Assembly (NCBI GenBank): GCA_021828105.1
Contig: JAKATG010000017.1
Location: 111,614-175,613 of the forward strand
DNA: 64,000 nt
Direction: 5' to 3'
Origin: Taklimakanibacter sp021828105
GTDB lineage: Bacteria; Pseudomonadota; Alphaproteobacteria; Rhizobiales; Aestuariivirgaceae
Shown: piece by piece, positions 25,196-33,908 of the stretch
How positions within the stretch are numbered: the stretch's first letter is position 1
How the letters are laid out: each line of letters begins with the position of its first letter
Position numbers and translations under genes: made by a program
Notes under the pieces: generated by a model
Seen by the model: only the letters and a program-made list of their open reading frames with translations
What the model was told of the DNA's origin: nothing
Databases searched by the model: none

Positions 25196-26272
25196 ATGGA
25201 TGCGCTATCCGAGGCATTGCGGTCTGTCCGCATGACCGGCGCCATCTTCTATCACGCCGAATGCACGGCGCCGTGGGGCTTCCGCGTGCCCCATGTCAAG
25301 GACGTCGCGCATGTGCTGGCGCCCGGAACCGAAAGGCTGGTCAGCTACCACCTGGTGACCGAGGGCAACGCCATCGTCGGGTTCCCCGATGCGGCGATAC
25401 CGGTCGCGGCCGGCGATGTCCTGATCATCCCGCATGGCGATGCGCATACGGTCTCGAACGGATCGCCCTCCACATTCATCGACAGCGGCAGCACGCTCGA
25501 CAAGTTCCTGGCCGGCGATCTCAAGACCATGCGGCTCGGTGGCGGCGGCGAGATGACGCGCTTCGTCTGCGGCTATTTCGGCTGCGAGAAGCATGCCGAC
25601 AGGCTGTTCCTCGCCGGCCTGCCGCTGATGATCAAGGTCAGCATTCGCGGCGATGCGGCGGGCGAGTGGCTGGAGCACTCGGTGCGCCATCTGGTGTCCG
25701 AATCGGGATCGGGCCGGCCGGGGCAATCCGTTCTTCTGTCCAAGATGGCGGAAGCTTTGTTCATCGAGACATTGCGGCGCTACATGGAGCAGCTGCCGGC
25801 GGAGCAGACCGGGTGGCTCGCGGGCGCCAGGGACGCGGTGGTCGGCGGCGCCCTCGCCCTCATGCATGCGCGACCCTTCCAGCACTGGACGCTTGCCGGC
25901 CTCGCCCAGGAGGCGGGAGCGTCGCGATCGGTGCTCGCCCAGCGCTTTCAACTCTATCTGGACGAGTCGCCGCTCGCCTATCTGGCGCGCTGGCGATTGC
26001 AGCTTGCCGCGCGGCTTCTGCAAACGACCCGGCAGCCGGTGCTCCAGATCGCGATGCATGTCGGCTACGAGTCGGAAGCCGCTTTCAATCGCGCTTTCAA
26101 GCGCGAGTTTTCCACAGCGCCGGGACAGTTCAGGAAAGCGATGCCGCCTGGCGGAGATTCGCAACGAAGTTCCGGTATCCCTGCTCGTCGGGCAGGCGCA
26201 GCGGGAATGAGGGATGCACCGTCACGAAGCCTTGGGACCCGCCGAACATCCGGGAGCCGCGCTCCTTCGTGA
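25196..26272 (+). CDS. AraC family transcriptional regulator
   Basis: About 358 residues from the ATG at 25196, which has a GGAGGAGAGG purine run before it; the frame is open from 24995 but the extra part is antisense to the oxidoreductase. It has an N-terminal cupin-like domain (AAGDVLIIPHGDAHT) and a C-terminal double helix-turn-helix (WTLAGLAQEAGASRSVLAQR; IAMHVGYESEAAFNRAFKRE). The last 35 residues after FRKAMPPGG are poor sequence lying over a minus-strand gene, so the tail may be a new extension. It probably controls the divergent oxidoreductase. Confidence 0.9.
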   Translation: MDALSEALRSVRMTGAIFYHAECTAPWGFRVPHVKDVAHVLAPGTERLVSYHLVTEGNAIVGFPDAAIPVAAGDVLIIPHGDAHTVSNGSPSTFIDSGSTLDKFLAGDLKTMRLGGGGEMTRFVCGYFGCEKHADRLFLAGLPLMIKVSIRGDAAGEWLEHSVRHLVSESGSGRPGQSVLLSKMAEALFIETLRRYMEQLPAEQTGWLAGARDAVVGGALALMHARPFQHWTLAGLAQEAGASRSVLAQRFQLYLDESPLAYLARWRLQLAARLLQTTRQPVLQIAMHVGYESEAAFNRAFKREFSTAPGQFRKAMPPGGDSQRSSGIPARRAGAAGMRDAPSRSLGTRRTSGSRAPS

Positions 26273-26345
26273 CGAAGAGGAGCTCGCGCAGGAAGTAGTC
26301 ATTCCGCTTGGGCTCGCGCTCACACCGCGCAGGGCCGCTCGTCAT
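26130..26345 (-). CDS. unknown 71-aa protein, coupled to the upstream membrane-protein gene
   Basis: The ATG overlaps the stop of the preceding gene as ATGA, and codon third positions are almost all G or C, so I regard this as a real small gene although it overlaps the 3' end of the AraC gene. The protein is soluble: NDYFLRELLFVTKERGSRMF, then GGSQGFVTVHPSFPLRLPDE. No family is recognised. Coupling suggests it works with the 319-aa membrane protein. Confidence 0.5.
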   Translation of the reverse strand: MTSGPARCEREPKRNDYFLRELLFVTKERGSRMFGGSQGFVTVHPSFPLRLPDEQGYRNFVANLRQAASLS

Positions 26346-27301
26346 GCGCTTGGCGCGCATGTCGGCATGACAAGCTCCCCGATCTGATTGGTGACGGTCC
26401 TCGCATCCACTCTCCGGCCGGACCAGACCTCGAATTTGCGGCGGACCTCATCGGCAACCTGCGACCGGCGCGCGACGATCAGCTCTTTCGACGTCAGGAC
26501 GTCGGCGAGGATGTCAGCGTATTTGGAAGCGGTGACCGGATCTGCAAACATGATGAGGGGAACAAAGGGACCCTCTCTGCCGCGCTTCGAGATCACCACC
26601 GTGTCCGTTTGCGCGAACGCGGCCGACTTCTCGGCAAGCTTCTTCAGGTTCGCATCGCGCACGCCGCCTTTCTCCGCGCATCGGTTGAGAAGCTTGATCG
26701 AAGCGGCAACGAGCCTCGCGTCATCCTCCTTGACCTGCCCGTCCAGAACCACGAACGCGACGAGCGGATTGCTGCCGAAGAAGCCCCGGATGAAACCCTG
26801 GAAGAACGTCTCTTCGAGATCGCGGGCGTTTCTGATCTCGACGGATGCCGCGAGCTTTTTCAGCCACTGATCGTGCACGGGGTTCGATGCCAGCTCGAAA
26901 GTCCGGGCTGCCCGGTCAAACCAGGGAGACCGCGGCGCATCCGGCACGAGCAGGCTTGCGTCGGTGGGCGCGGCGGGGTCGACCCGTTGCAGCGGGTCGT
27001 ATATTCCGGCCTTGCCGGCAAAAGCCGTCGTGATCAAGGCGGGGGCAGCAATGCCCGTCACGAAACATTGCCAGTCATCCTGAAGATTGCGGTGCAGATA
27101 GACGACGAAGCCGCCGATGATGAACAGCAGGATGCTGCGAATGCCCCAGCCCATGACGACGCTGGTTTTCGGATTTTCGAAGAAGGTGGTAAAATCGGCG
27201 CTGAGGGCGGCAATCACGATCGGCATCAGCGCCCCGATCCCGCCCAGCAACCAGCGACGAGAGGCTGCAATTGCGGGTGAGGTTGGTGGCTTGTTCTTCA
27301 T
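26342..27301 (-). CDS. unknown membrane protein, 319 aa
   Basis: The start at 27301 (MKNKPPTSPAIAASRRWLLG) is chosen; a longer frame from 27766 is antisense to the SIS gene. Two spans lie near residues 16-37 and 55-75 (ILLFIIGGFVVYL). The rest is a soluble domain with AARTFELASNPVHDQWLKKL and VAFVVLDGQVKEDDARLVAA. Function is unknown. It is followed by the coupled 71-aa gene. Confidence 0.7.
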   Translation of the reverse strand: MKNKPPTSPAIAASRRWLLGGIGALMPIVIAALSADFTTFFENPKTSVVMGWGIRSILLFIIGGFVVYLHRNLQDDWQCFVTGIAAPALITTAFAGKAGIYDPLQRVDPAAPTDASLLVPDAPRSPWFDRAARTFELASNPVHDQWLKKLAASVEIRNARDLEETFFQGFIRGFFGSNPLVAFVVLDGQVKEDDARLVAASIKLLNRCAEKGGVRDANLKKLAEKSAAFAQTDTVVISKRGREGPFVPLIMFADPVTASKYADILADVLTSKELIVARRSQVADEVRRKFEVWSGRRVDARTVTNQIGELVMPTCAPSA

Positions 27302-27430
27302 CAACGACCCTGAATGGCGTAAGCTTACTCTAAGGCAGTGAGTTGATCCAGTTTCTTCTCCGGGAAGACGATTTTCCTGACCGAATATTAACTTGTGCGT
27401 AGCGTCAGACGAGAGAACTAAACTGCCGGG

Positions 27431-28969
27431 ATGATTCTCATGAACACGGCGAACGAGTTTCTGGCGCAAAAGAAAATATTCCGGCTCGGCGACCTGCCGA
27501 CCGAGGCGCCGCATCCCAAAACGGCACAGCTTTCCGATTGGGCGAAAGGCGATCTCGCGCGCGGCCTCAAGGTTTTGCGCGAGGTGGACCTCGACGCCCT
27601 CAATCGCATCCTGGACTTGCGCGCCGAGCTCGGCGCTTTCTTCGCGTCCGTGGCCGCGACGCTTGAAAGCGGTGACCGGATCTTCCTCGTCGGCTGCGGC
27701 GCCACCGGCCGGCTTTCGCTGTCGCTCGATCATCTGTGGCGGCGGAAATTTCCGGGATCGGCGCAAGTCTCATCGCTGATGGCGGGCGGCGATGTGGCGC
27801 TCGTCCATTCGCTGGAGGGCTTCGAGGACTTCCCCGACTATGGCGCGCGCCATCTGCTCGAGCTCGGCTTCGGTCCGAACGACCTCGTGATCGGCGCGAC
27901 GGAAGGCGGCGAGACGCCCTATGTGATCGGCGCCGTCGAGAAAGCGGCGGAGATGTCGCGGCGCGCGCCGCAGTTCCTGTGCTGCAATCCGCGGCCGCTT
28001 CTCATGGCGAAGGTGGAGCGCTCGCGCCGCGTGCTCGCCGATCCGCGCATCTCATCCTTCTGTCTCGACACCGGCCCGATGGCCTTGACCGGCAGCACCC
28101 GCATGCAGGCCTCGAGCGTGCTGATGCTGGTGATCGGCCTCGCTCTGGATTTCGGCCGCGACGTGGACGGGGCCTTCGCGGCGCTGGTGCGGTGGATCGA
28201 TTATCTGAGCCGCCAGGATGTGACGCCTCTCGAGGCTTTCATCGTCCATGAGGCCAACGCCTATCAGGGCGGCGGACACACGATCTATGCGAGCGACGAG
28301 TATGCCATCACGGTCATCACCGACACGACCGAGCGGGCGCCGACCTTCAACCTGGCGCCTTTCGACAATCCGCACTATCCGACCGGCCGCCATTCCTTGA
28401 CCTATCTGACCATCCCCGCAGCGGCGACGGCCAAGGAAAGCTGGCGCCATCTTCTGGCGCGCGAGCCCAAGCCGCTCGAATGGCCCGAGATCCATCCCAA
28501 GACGACGAAGGACTATCTCCTCAGCTTCGATTTCGGCCGCAAGGCGCTGGAGATTCGCCAAGGTCTTCCGGGCCCGCTTCAGGTGTTCGAGATCGATACC
28601 GCCGAAAAACACCTGCGCCTGCGTTTCATGGGCGTCGAGGAGCGTTTCGCCGTGCCGGATTTCGGCGGCTCGCTTCTCGATCATCTGACGCTGAAGCTCC
28701 TCCTGAACATGCATTCGACGCTGGTCATGGGCCGGCTCGGCCGCTTCGAGGGCAATCTGATGACCTGGGTCTATCCCTCCAACGGCAAGCTGATCGACCG
28801 CGCCGCGCGCTATACGGAAATACTGTTGCGCCGGCAGGGCCAGGACGATTTCACCTATGACGAGATCGTCCGCGCTCAATTCGCCTGCAAGAGCACGCTC
28901 AGCCCGGCGGAGTCGATCGTCCACAAGACGATGGCGAAGTTGCTCGGCGATCGCGTGCGACGGCCTTGA
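27431..28969 (+). CDS. SIS-domain protein of the MurQ/glucokinase-regulator family
   Basis: A 512-residue protein whose first 300 residues match MurQ-type SIS domains: FLVGCGATGRLSLS (86-97), MAGGDVALVHSLEGFED (117-133), GATEGGETPYVIGAVEKA (155-172) and PMALTGSTRMQASS (216-229). MurQ is an N-acetylmuramic acid 6-phosphate etherase of about 300 residues. This protein is far longer and nearer in length to animal GKRP, with an extra C-terminal domain. It should bind a sugar phosphate. It precedes the kinase-like/nucleotidyltransferase fusion by about 100 bases, so the two may act on the same metabolite. Confidence 0.85.
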   Translation: MILMNTANEFLAQKKIFRLGDLPTEAPHPKTAQLSDWAKGDLARGLKVLREVDLDALNRILDLRAELGAFFASVAATLESGDRIFLVGCGATGRLSLSLDHLWRRKFPGSAQVSSLMAGGDVALVHSLEGFEDFPDYGARHLLELGFGPNDLVIGATEGGETPYVIGAVEKAAEMSRRAPQFLCCNPRPLLMAKVERSRRVLADPRISSFCLDTGPMALTGSTRMQASSVLMLVIGLALDFGRDVDGAFAALVRWIDYLSRQDVTPLEAFIVHEANAYQGGGHTIYASDEYAITVITDTTERAPTFNLAPFDNPHYPTGRHSLTYLTIPAAATAKESWRHLLAREPKPLEWPEIHPKTTKDYLLSFDFGRKALEIRQGLPGPLQVFEIDTAEKHLRLRFMGVEERFAVPDFGGSLLDHLTLKLLLNMHSTLVMGRLGRFEGNLMTWVYPSNGKLIDRAARYTEILLRRQGQDDFTYDEIVRAQFACKSTLSPAESIVHKTMAKLLGDRVRRP

Positions 28970-29072
28970 GGGTTTGGGCGGATGCGTGGTCTGACGGGAA
29001 CTCCACAAGACAGCGCAGGCGCAACGCGGCTGTTGAAGCGCCGGATGCGAGCCTTGTCAGGTGAGTGACGCT

Positions 29073-30820
29073 ATGGCAGGCTCGGTGGCTCGGGGACAGG
29101 GAGCGGCACCGTTAAGACTCGTTTCATCTGCACGATCGGTCCGAAGACTGGCGATCAGGACTCTCTTGCGCGCCTCCACGCGGCCGGCATGAACATAGCG
29201 CGCGTCAACGGCGCGCATGGCTCGCTCGACGACGTCAAGGCGATGATCCTCGGGCTCAAGCGCGACTTGCCGAAGGGCGTCGAGATCCTCCTCGATCTTC
29301 CGGGAAACAAGATCCGCACCGACAATATCGGCGAGCCCTTGGCGCTTGCTGCCGGACAGGAATTCGTCCTTAAGCCCGAAAACCTCACCTACCGCCCGCT
29401 CTATAAGAGCCTGAAGCAGGGCGACATGATCTCGGCGGCCGACGGCACCATCCGCCTTCAGGTTCTCGGCGTCGAGGGCGAGGAGGTCAAGACGCAAGTC
29501 ATCGTCGGCGGCAGGCTCGGCAACCGCAAGGGTGTCAATGTCCGCGGCATCCACGCCAACATCCCCTTCGATTTCGAGCGCGACATCGCGCTCCTCAACA
29601 TCGCCATCGAGACCCGGATCGACTATGTCGGCCTCTCCTTCGTCCGCAAGGTCGAGCATGTGCGGCGCATCCGGGCCGAGCTCGTCGGCACCGGCATCAG
29701 GACGCTGGCCAAGATCGAGACCAGCGAGGCCCTGGAGCATCTCGACCAGATCCTCAAGGAATCCGACCTCGTCATGCTCGACCGCGGCGACCTCGAAGCC
29801 GACATCGGCCGGGAGAACGTGCCTCTGACGCAAAAGCTGGTGCTCAGGCGGGCCGAGGTGCTGGGGGTTCCCGTCGTCATCGCCTCGCAGTTCCTGACCT
29901 CGATGATGGCAAAACCGCTGCCCTTCATGGCCGAGGTCTCCGATGTCGCCAATGCGGTGCTCGACGGCGCCTCGATCCTCATGCTCTCCGAGGAGACCGC
30001 GGTCGGCGACTATCCGTTCGATTGCATCGCCACGATGAAGAGCGTCGCCCAGGCGGTCGAGGGGCGCCTGGCGGGCGAGCACGAGGCGGTCATCCTCGCG
30101 GCCGGACCGTCCAAAGGTTTCGGCGCGCTCACGGCGAACAAGCACAAATGCATGCTCGATGTCGGCGGCACGACGATCATCGGGCACCAGATCGAGAATC
30201 TGAAAGCCACCGGGATCCCGTCGCGCGCCATCTGCGTGGTCACCGGGCACCATCACCGCCAGATCGAGCATTATCTGCGCGCCGAGGGTTTTGGCGGCAC
30301 CTTCGCCTTCAACCCGTGGTACCAGACGACGAACATCGCGACCGGGCTCTGGCTGACGAAGAAGAGCGAGTCGAACCTGGTGATCCTCGCGAGCGACGTC
30401 ATCTTCGATCCGGCGATCCTGAGCGACCTCCTGGCGGCGGAGGGCGACGTGGTGCTCGCCGTCGATCACCGCACGAAATTCGATGAAGAGGACGAGAAGG
30501 TCGTCCTCGCCAAGGACCGCGTCATGCGCGCCTCGAAGGATCTGCCGCTCGGCGAGGCGCATGGCGAGTTCATCGGCCTGGCCAAGCTGACGCGCAAGGG
30601 CGCGGGGCTGCTCTGGGCGGAGATCGACGGGCTGATCCGGGCCGGCAACATGACGGCCTATCTCACCGAGGCTTTCGAGCAGCTCGCGGCACGGGGCGTC
30701 GAGGTCCGCGCCGTCTTCACCAACGGGCGCGCCTGGAGCGACAACGACAATCTGCGCGATCTCGAGACCTCGCGCGAGAGCGTCTATCCGCGCATCCGCG
30801 ACGCGAAAGGACCACAGTGA
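29073..30820 (+). CDS. pyruvate-kinase-like / nucleotidyltransferase fusion with probable 5' frameshift
   Basis: The kinase half starts with VKTRFICTIGPKT (coding from 29111). Counting from the first in-frame ATG (29189), it has NIARVNGAHG, Lys175 in AKIETSEA and MLDRGDLEADI at 196-206, where true pyruvate kinases have the ARGDLG motif. It lacks the allosteric C-domain. Instead, residues about 298-543 form a NTP-transferase fold (AVILAAGPSKGFGALT, HKCMLDVGG), with the usual G-x-R of the signature altered. No start codon is in frame between the stop at 29066 and 29189. An ATG at 29073 with AGGTGAG before it lies one frame off, so a one-base loss in CGGGG (29091-29095) is likely. Confidence 0.82.
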
Positions 30821-32145
30821 TGGATACGGACTCGCTGACCCGGTTTCTTCTCTCGCTGGTGATCCTGGTCGTCGCGGCGCATTTCTTCGGCCACTGGTTC
30901 GAGCGGCTCAAGCTGCCGCGCGTCATCGGCGAGATCAGTGCCGGGATCTTCCTCGGCCCCTCGGTGCTGGGGGCGCTCTCCTGGGGCGCCTACGATCTCT
31001 TCCTGTTCGATGAATTCGTCGGCCACAAGGTGCTGCTCAACGCCTTCTACTGGCTCGGCCTGTGCATGCTGATGTTCACCTCGGGCTTCCACATCCAGCG
31101 CCGGTTCCCGGCCGATGAGCGCCGCGACATCAGCCTCCTGGTGATCATCACCAGCACCATCCCCTTCGCGCTCGGCTGGTGGGCGGTCTCCTTCATCCCG
31201 GTCGAGCACTACATGCAGCACACCGCCAACATCCTGGCATTCAAGATCGTTTTCGCCGTGTCCGTCACGGTGACCTCGATCCCGGTCATCTCGAAGATCT
31301 TTTCCGATCTCCGGCTCATCCAGACCAAGTTCGCCAAGGTCGTGGTGGCGACGGCGACGCTGCACGACATCGTGCTGTGGACCGCGATCGCGGTGGCGAC
31401 GACGGTGCAGAGCCGGGGCGACGTCCATGTCGGCGAGCTCATCCTCGCCGCCGTCATATGCCTCGTTTTTATCGCCTTCTTCCTGGTGGCGGGGCCCTGG
31501 CTCATCGACCTCATCATCCGCCTGGCACCGAGATTCTCGCATGTCTATCCGGTGGGCTATCTCATCATCGTGTGCCTGGCGCTCGCCGCCCTTGCCTCCT
31601 ATATCGATGTTGGCGCGGTGTTCGGCGCGCTGATCGCCGGGATGCTGTTCGGCTCCCTCACCCAGCCCGAATTCCAGGAAGCGCGAGAGACGATCAGGAC
31701 CTTCTCGATGTCGTTCTTCGTTCCCGTCTACTTCGCCATGGTGGGGCTGCAGATCAACTTCGCCGGCAACCTCGATCTTCTCCTGACCCTCGAATATCTC
31801 GTGTTTTCGAGCGCGGTCGTCGTCCTGACGGTGTGGCCCGCTATGCGGCTCGCCGGCCATTCCGGCATGGCCGCGTGGAATTTCAGCGTCGCCATGACGA
31901 CACGCGGCGGCCCCGGCATCGTGCTGGCGAGCCTCGCTTACAGCATCGGCATCATCAACCAGATCTTCTTCGTCACGCTGATCATCACGGCGCTGGTGAC
32001 GAGCCTTCTGTGCGGCATCTGGTTCCGCTTCGTGATCGACCGGCGCCTCGAACTCTATGAGGGGGCGCCGGCGCCCATGGCCCCGGACAAGGCCCCGCGC
32101 GAGGCGGGCCACGCTCCGCCGCGGGAAACCGCGGTCCGTCCATAG
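30820..32145 (+). CDS. cation:proton antiporter (KefB/CPA2 type)
   Basis: 441 residues with about twelve hydrophobic segments. LPRVIGEISAGIFLGPSVLG near residues 35-54 is the CPA2 hallmark, and ASYIDVGAVFGALIAGMLFG and FFVPVYFAMVGLQI match later helices. No TrkA-N domain follows, so it is the membrane part only. Its ATG overlaps the stop of the kinase-like fusion (TGATG), which implies co-translation. Exchange of K or Na for protons is the family role; a link to the upstream enzymes is unexplained. Confidence 0.88.
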   Translation: MDTDSLTRFLLSLVILVVAAHFFGHWFERLKLPRVIGEISAGIFLGPSVLGALSWGAYDLFLFDEFVGHKVLLNAFYWLGLCMLMFTSGFHIQRRFPADERRDISLLVIITSTIPFALGWWAVSFIPVEHYMQHTANILAFKIVFAVSVTVTSIPVISKIFSDLRLIQTKFAKVVVATATLHDIVLWTAIAVATTVQSRGDVHVGELILAAVICLVFIAFFLVAGPWLIDLIIRLAPRFSHVYPVGYLIIVCLALAALASYIDVGAVFGALIAGMLFGSLTQPEFQEARETIRTFSMSFFVPVYFAMVGLQINFAGNLDLLLTLEYLVFSSAVVVLTVWPAMRLAGHSGMAAWNFSVAMTTRGGPGIVLASLAYSIGIINQIFFVTLIITALVTSLLCGIWFRFVIDRRLELYEGAPAPMAPDKAPREAGHAPPRETAVRP

Positions 32146-32157
32146 GAGCCCGCGCCC

Positions 32158-32685
32158 ATGAAAACCGGCATCCTCATCGCCCTCATCATCGTCGCCGCAT
32201 CGACACTGATGCCCGGTATAGCGCGGGCCCAGGAAGACGAGCGGATCGCCAAATCCATGGAAAGCCTCAAGGCGATGACCGCCAGCCTGGGACCGCCCCG
32301 GCTCGAAGGGACGGAAGCCGTCGGCGGCACGGAGGCGCCGGCCCTCTATTTCGGCACGACCAGGATCAACAATAATTTCGACATCGTCGATGCGGTGGGA
32401 CGCGAAGACGGCAGCGGGATGACGGCGACGCTCTTCGTGAAGAGCGGCGATGACTATATCCGCGTCTCGACCAGCGTGCCCCAGCCCGACGGCAGCCGGG
32501 CGCAGGGCACCCTGCTCGAGGGACCGGCGCTCGAGGCGATCAAGGCCGGCAAGGCCTTCTACGGCCAGGTGCCCATTCTGGGCCGCCCCTATATCACCGG
32601 CTATGAACCGATGAAGGACAGTTCCGGGGCCCAGATCGGCATTTACTATGTGGGCTATTTTCATTGCTGGTATTGCCAGCGCTGA
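32158..32685 (+). CDS. periplasmic single-Cache-domain protein
   Basis: A 175-residue protein with a signal peptide (MKTGILIALIIVAASTLMPG, cleavage near ARAQ). It contains a Cache_3/Cache_2-like domain: GMTATLFVKSGDDYIRVSTS, AFYGQVPILGRPYITGYEPM and AQIGIYYVGYF. Such domains normally form the sensor of chemoreceptors or kinases; here it is secreted alone. It ends with an unusual HCWYCQR (two Cys). It starts 12 bases after the antiporter gene. Confidence 0.83.
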   Translation: MKTGILIALIIVAASTLMPGIARAQEDERIAKSMESLKAMTASLGPPRLEGTEAVGGTEAPALYFGTTRINNNFDIVDAVGREDGSGMTATLFVKSGDDYIRVSTSVPQPDGSRAQGTLLEGPALEAIKAGKAFYGQVPILGRPYITGYEPMKDSSGAQIGIYYVGYFHCWYCQR

Positions 32686-32718
32686 TGCGACAAGGCGCGA
32701 GATCGAGAGGACCAACCC

Positions 32719-33210
32719 ATGCCATTCATTCCGGACCGTGACGCGTTCAAGGAAAGCATCGCCTCGCTACCGATAGCGGTTTATGTGCCCGGCGAAACCG
32801 TGCTCGATGCCGGGTCGACGAGCGGGCGATTGTTCATCCTCAAGACGGGTCAGGTCGAGGTCCTGCGCGACGGCCAGCAGATCGCCGTCGTTTCCGAGCC
32901 CGGCGCCGTCTTCGGCGAGCTCGCCGTCATCCTAGGCAAGCCCCATACCGCCGATGTGCGCGCTATGGAGCGCTCCGAATTCCATGCCGCCGACGCGTCC
33001 ACGCTCCTGAGCGAGAACAAGGCGGCCTTGCTGTACGTGACCGCGCTCCTGGCCCAGCGGCTCGACACCGCCAATGAAGCCATCGTCGAGATCAAGCGGG
33101 ATCTGGAAAGCGGCCACCCTCCCGGCGCGATCAGGAAGGCGTTCAGGAAGCTGGAGAAGCTCCTGACCCCCACCGGCCCCATACCGGAATATTACTACTA
33201 CCCCTATTGA
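32719..33210 (+). CDS. stand-alone cyclic-nucleotide-binding domain protein
   Basis: 163 residues. A Crp-type cNMP-binding barrel occupies about residues 15-130: GRLFILKTGQVEVLRDGQQI, then FGELAVILGKPHTADVRA, which is the phosphate-binding cassette with FGE-L and a T-A-D in place of the usual R-x-A-s/t. There is no helix-turn-helix; a charged helix and a tyrosine-rich end (PEYYYYPY) follow instead. The altered cassette lacks the usual Arg, so nucleotide binding is uncertain. It follows the Cache gene in the same direction. Confidence 0.85.
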   Translation: MPFIPDRDAFKESIASLPIAVYVPGETVLDAGSTSGRLFILKTGQVEVLRDGQQIAVVSEPGAVFGELAVILGKPHTADVRAMERSEFHAADASTLLSENKAALLYVTALLAQRLDTANEAIVEIKRDLESGHPPGAIRKAFRKLEKLLTPTGPIPEYYYYPY

Positions 33211-33262
33211 ACGCTGCCTGCGGACAGGGCGGCTTGGCACAAACCTGGCGAGGAGGCTGGCT

Positions 33263-33787
33263 GTGGGTGAAAAGACTGTGACTGAGATGGAGAGCGAGGC
33301 GACGGCGAAGCGATGGCGGCCCATCGCCGGTGGGCGTGGTTCAAGCTTTGCCGCGGGATTTCTGCTGGCGCTCGCTTGTGTCGCCGCCGTTCTGAGCCTG
33401 GCGCCGGCGCCGCTGCGCGCCTATGACGCGACAGCCTCGCAGACCGACAGCATCTTCACCAGCAACCAGACCATCATCGGGCAGACCATCGCCTATCCCG
33501 CCGGCACGCCCATGCTTCGCACCATCATCCTCACCGTCCCGCCCGGCGGTCAGAATGCCTGGCACAGCCATGAGACGCCGGTCTTCGGCTATATGCTCGA
33601 AGGCGAGCTCACCATCGACTATGGCTCGAAAGGGGTAAGGGTCTATCGCGCCGGCGACGCCCTGCTCGAGGCGATCGACTGGCCGCATCAGGCGAGCAAC
33701 CGCGGCACCGTTCCGGCCCGCATCCTCGCGCTCAATATCGGCACCGAGAGCGGCACCTTCGCCGTGCCGGCAGCGGGCGCCAAATAG
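33263..33787 (+). CDS. secreted cupin-domain protein
   Basis: 174 residues from a GTG with GAGGAGG before it. An N-terminal span (FAAGFLLALACVAAVLSLAP) is probably an uncleaved anchor or a signal. Then follows a single cupin: the His-rich motif is seen in NAWHSHETPVFGYMLEGELT and the second in DALLEAIDWPHQ, giving likely metal ligands. Small periplasmic cupins of this kind are common in Rhizobiales; substrate unknown. Confidence 0.82.
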   Translation: MGEKTVTEMESEATAKRWRPIAGGRGSSFAAGFLLALACVAAVLSLAPAPLRAYDATASQTDSIFTSNQTIIGQTIAYPAGTPMLRTIILTVPPGGQNAWHSHETPVFGYMLEGELTIDYGSKGVRVYRAGDALLEAIDWPHQASNRGTVPARILALNIGTESGTFAVPAAGAK

Positions 33788-33908
33788 GCCGCGCGCGGGC
33801 TCACCCAAGGGATGAGGAAAAGGGGGCTGGTCATCGCGGCCGGTCCCAAAGTATGCTGGGCCCCTACGTCACTTCGCCAGACCCGTCGAGGCAACCAGGT
33901 CCGGAACC

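Noticed and set aside
30784..32715. 643-codon minus-strand open frame
   Set aside because: Antisense to the antiporter and Cache genes; the translation is charged low-complexity sequence.
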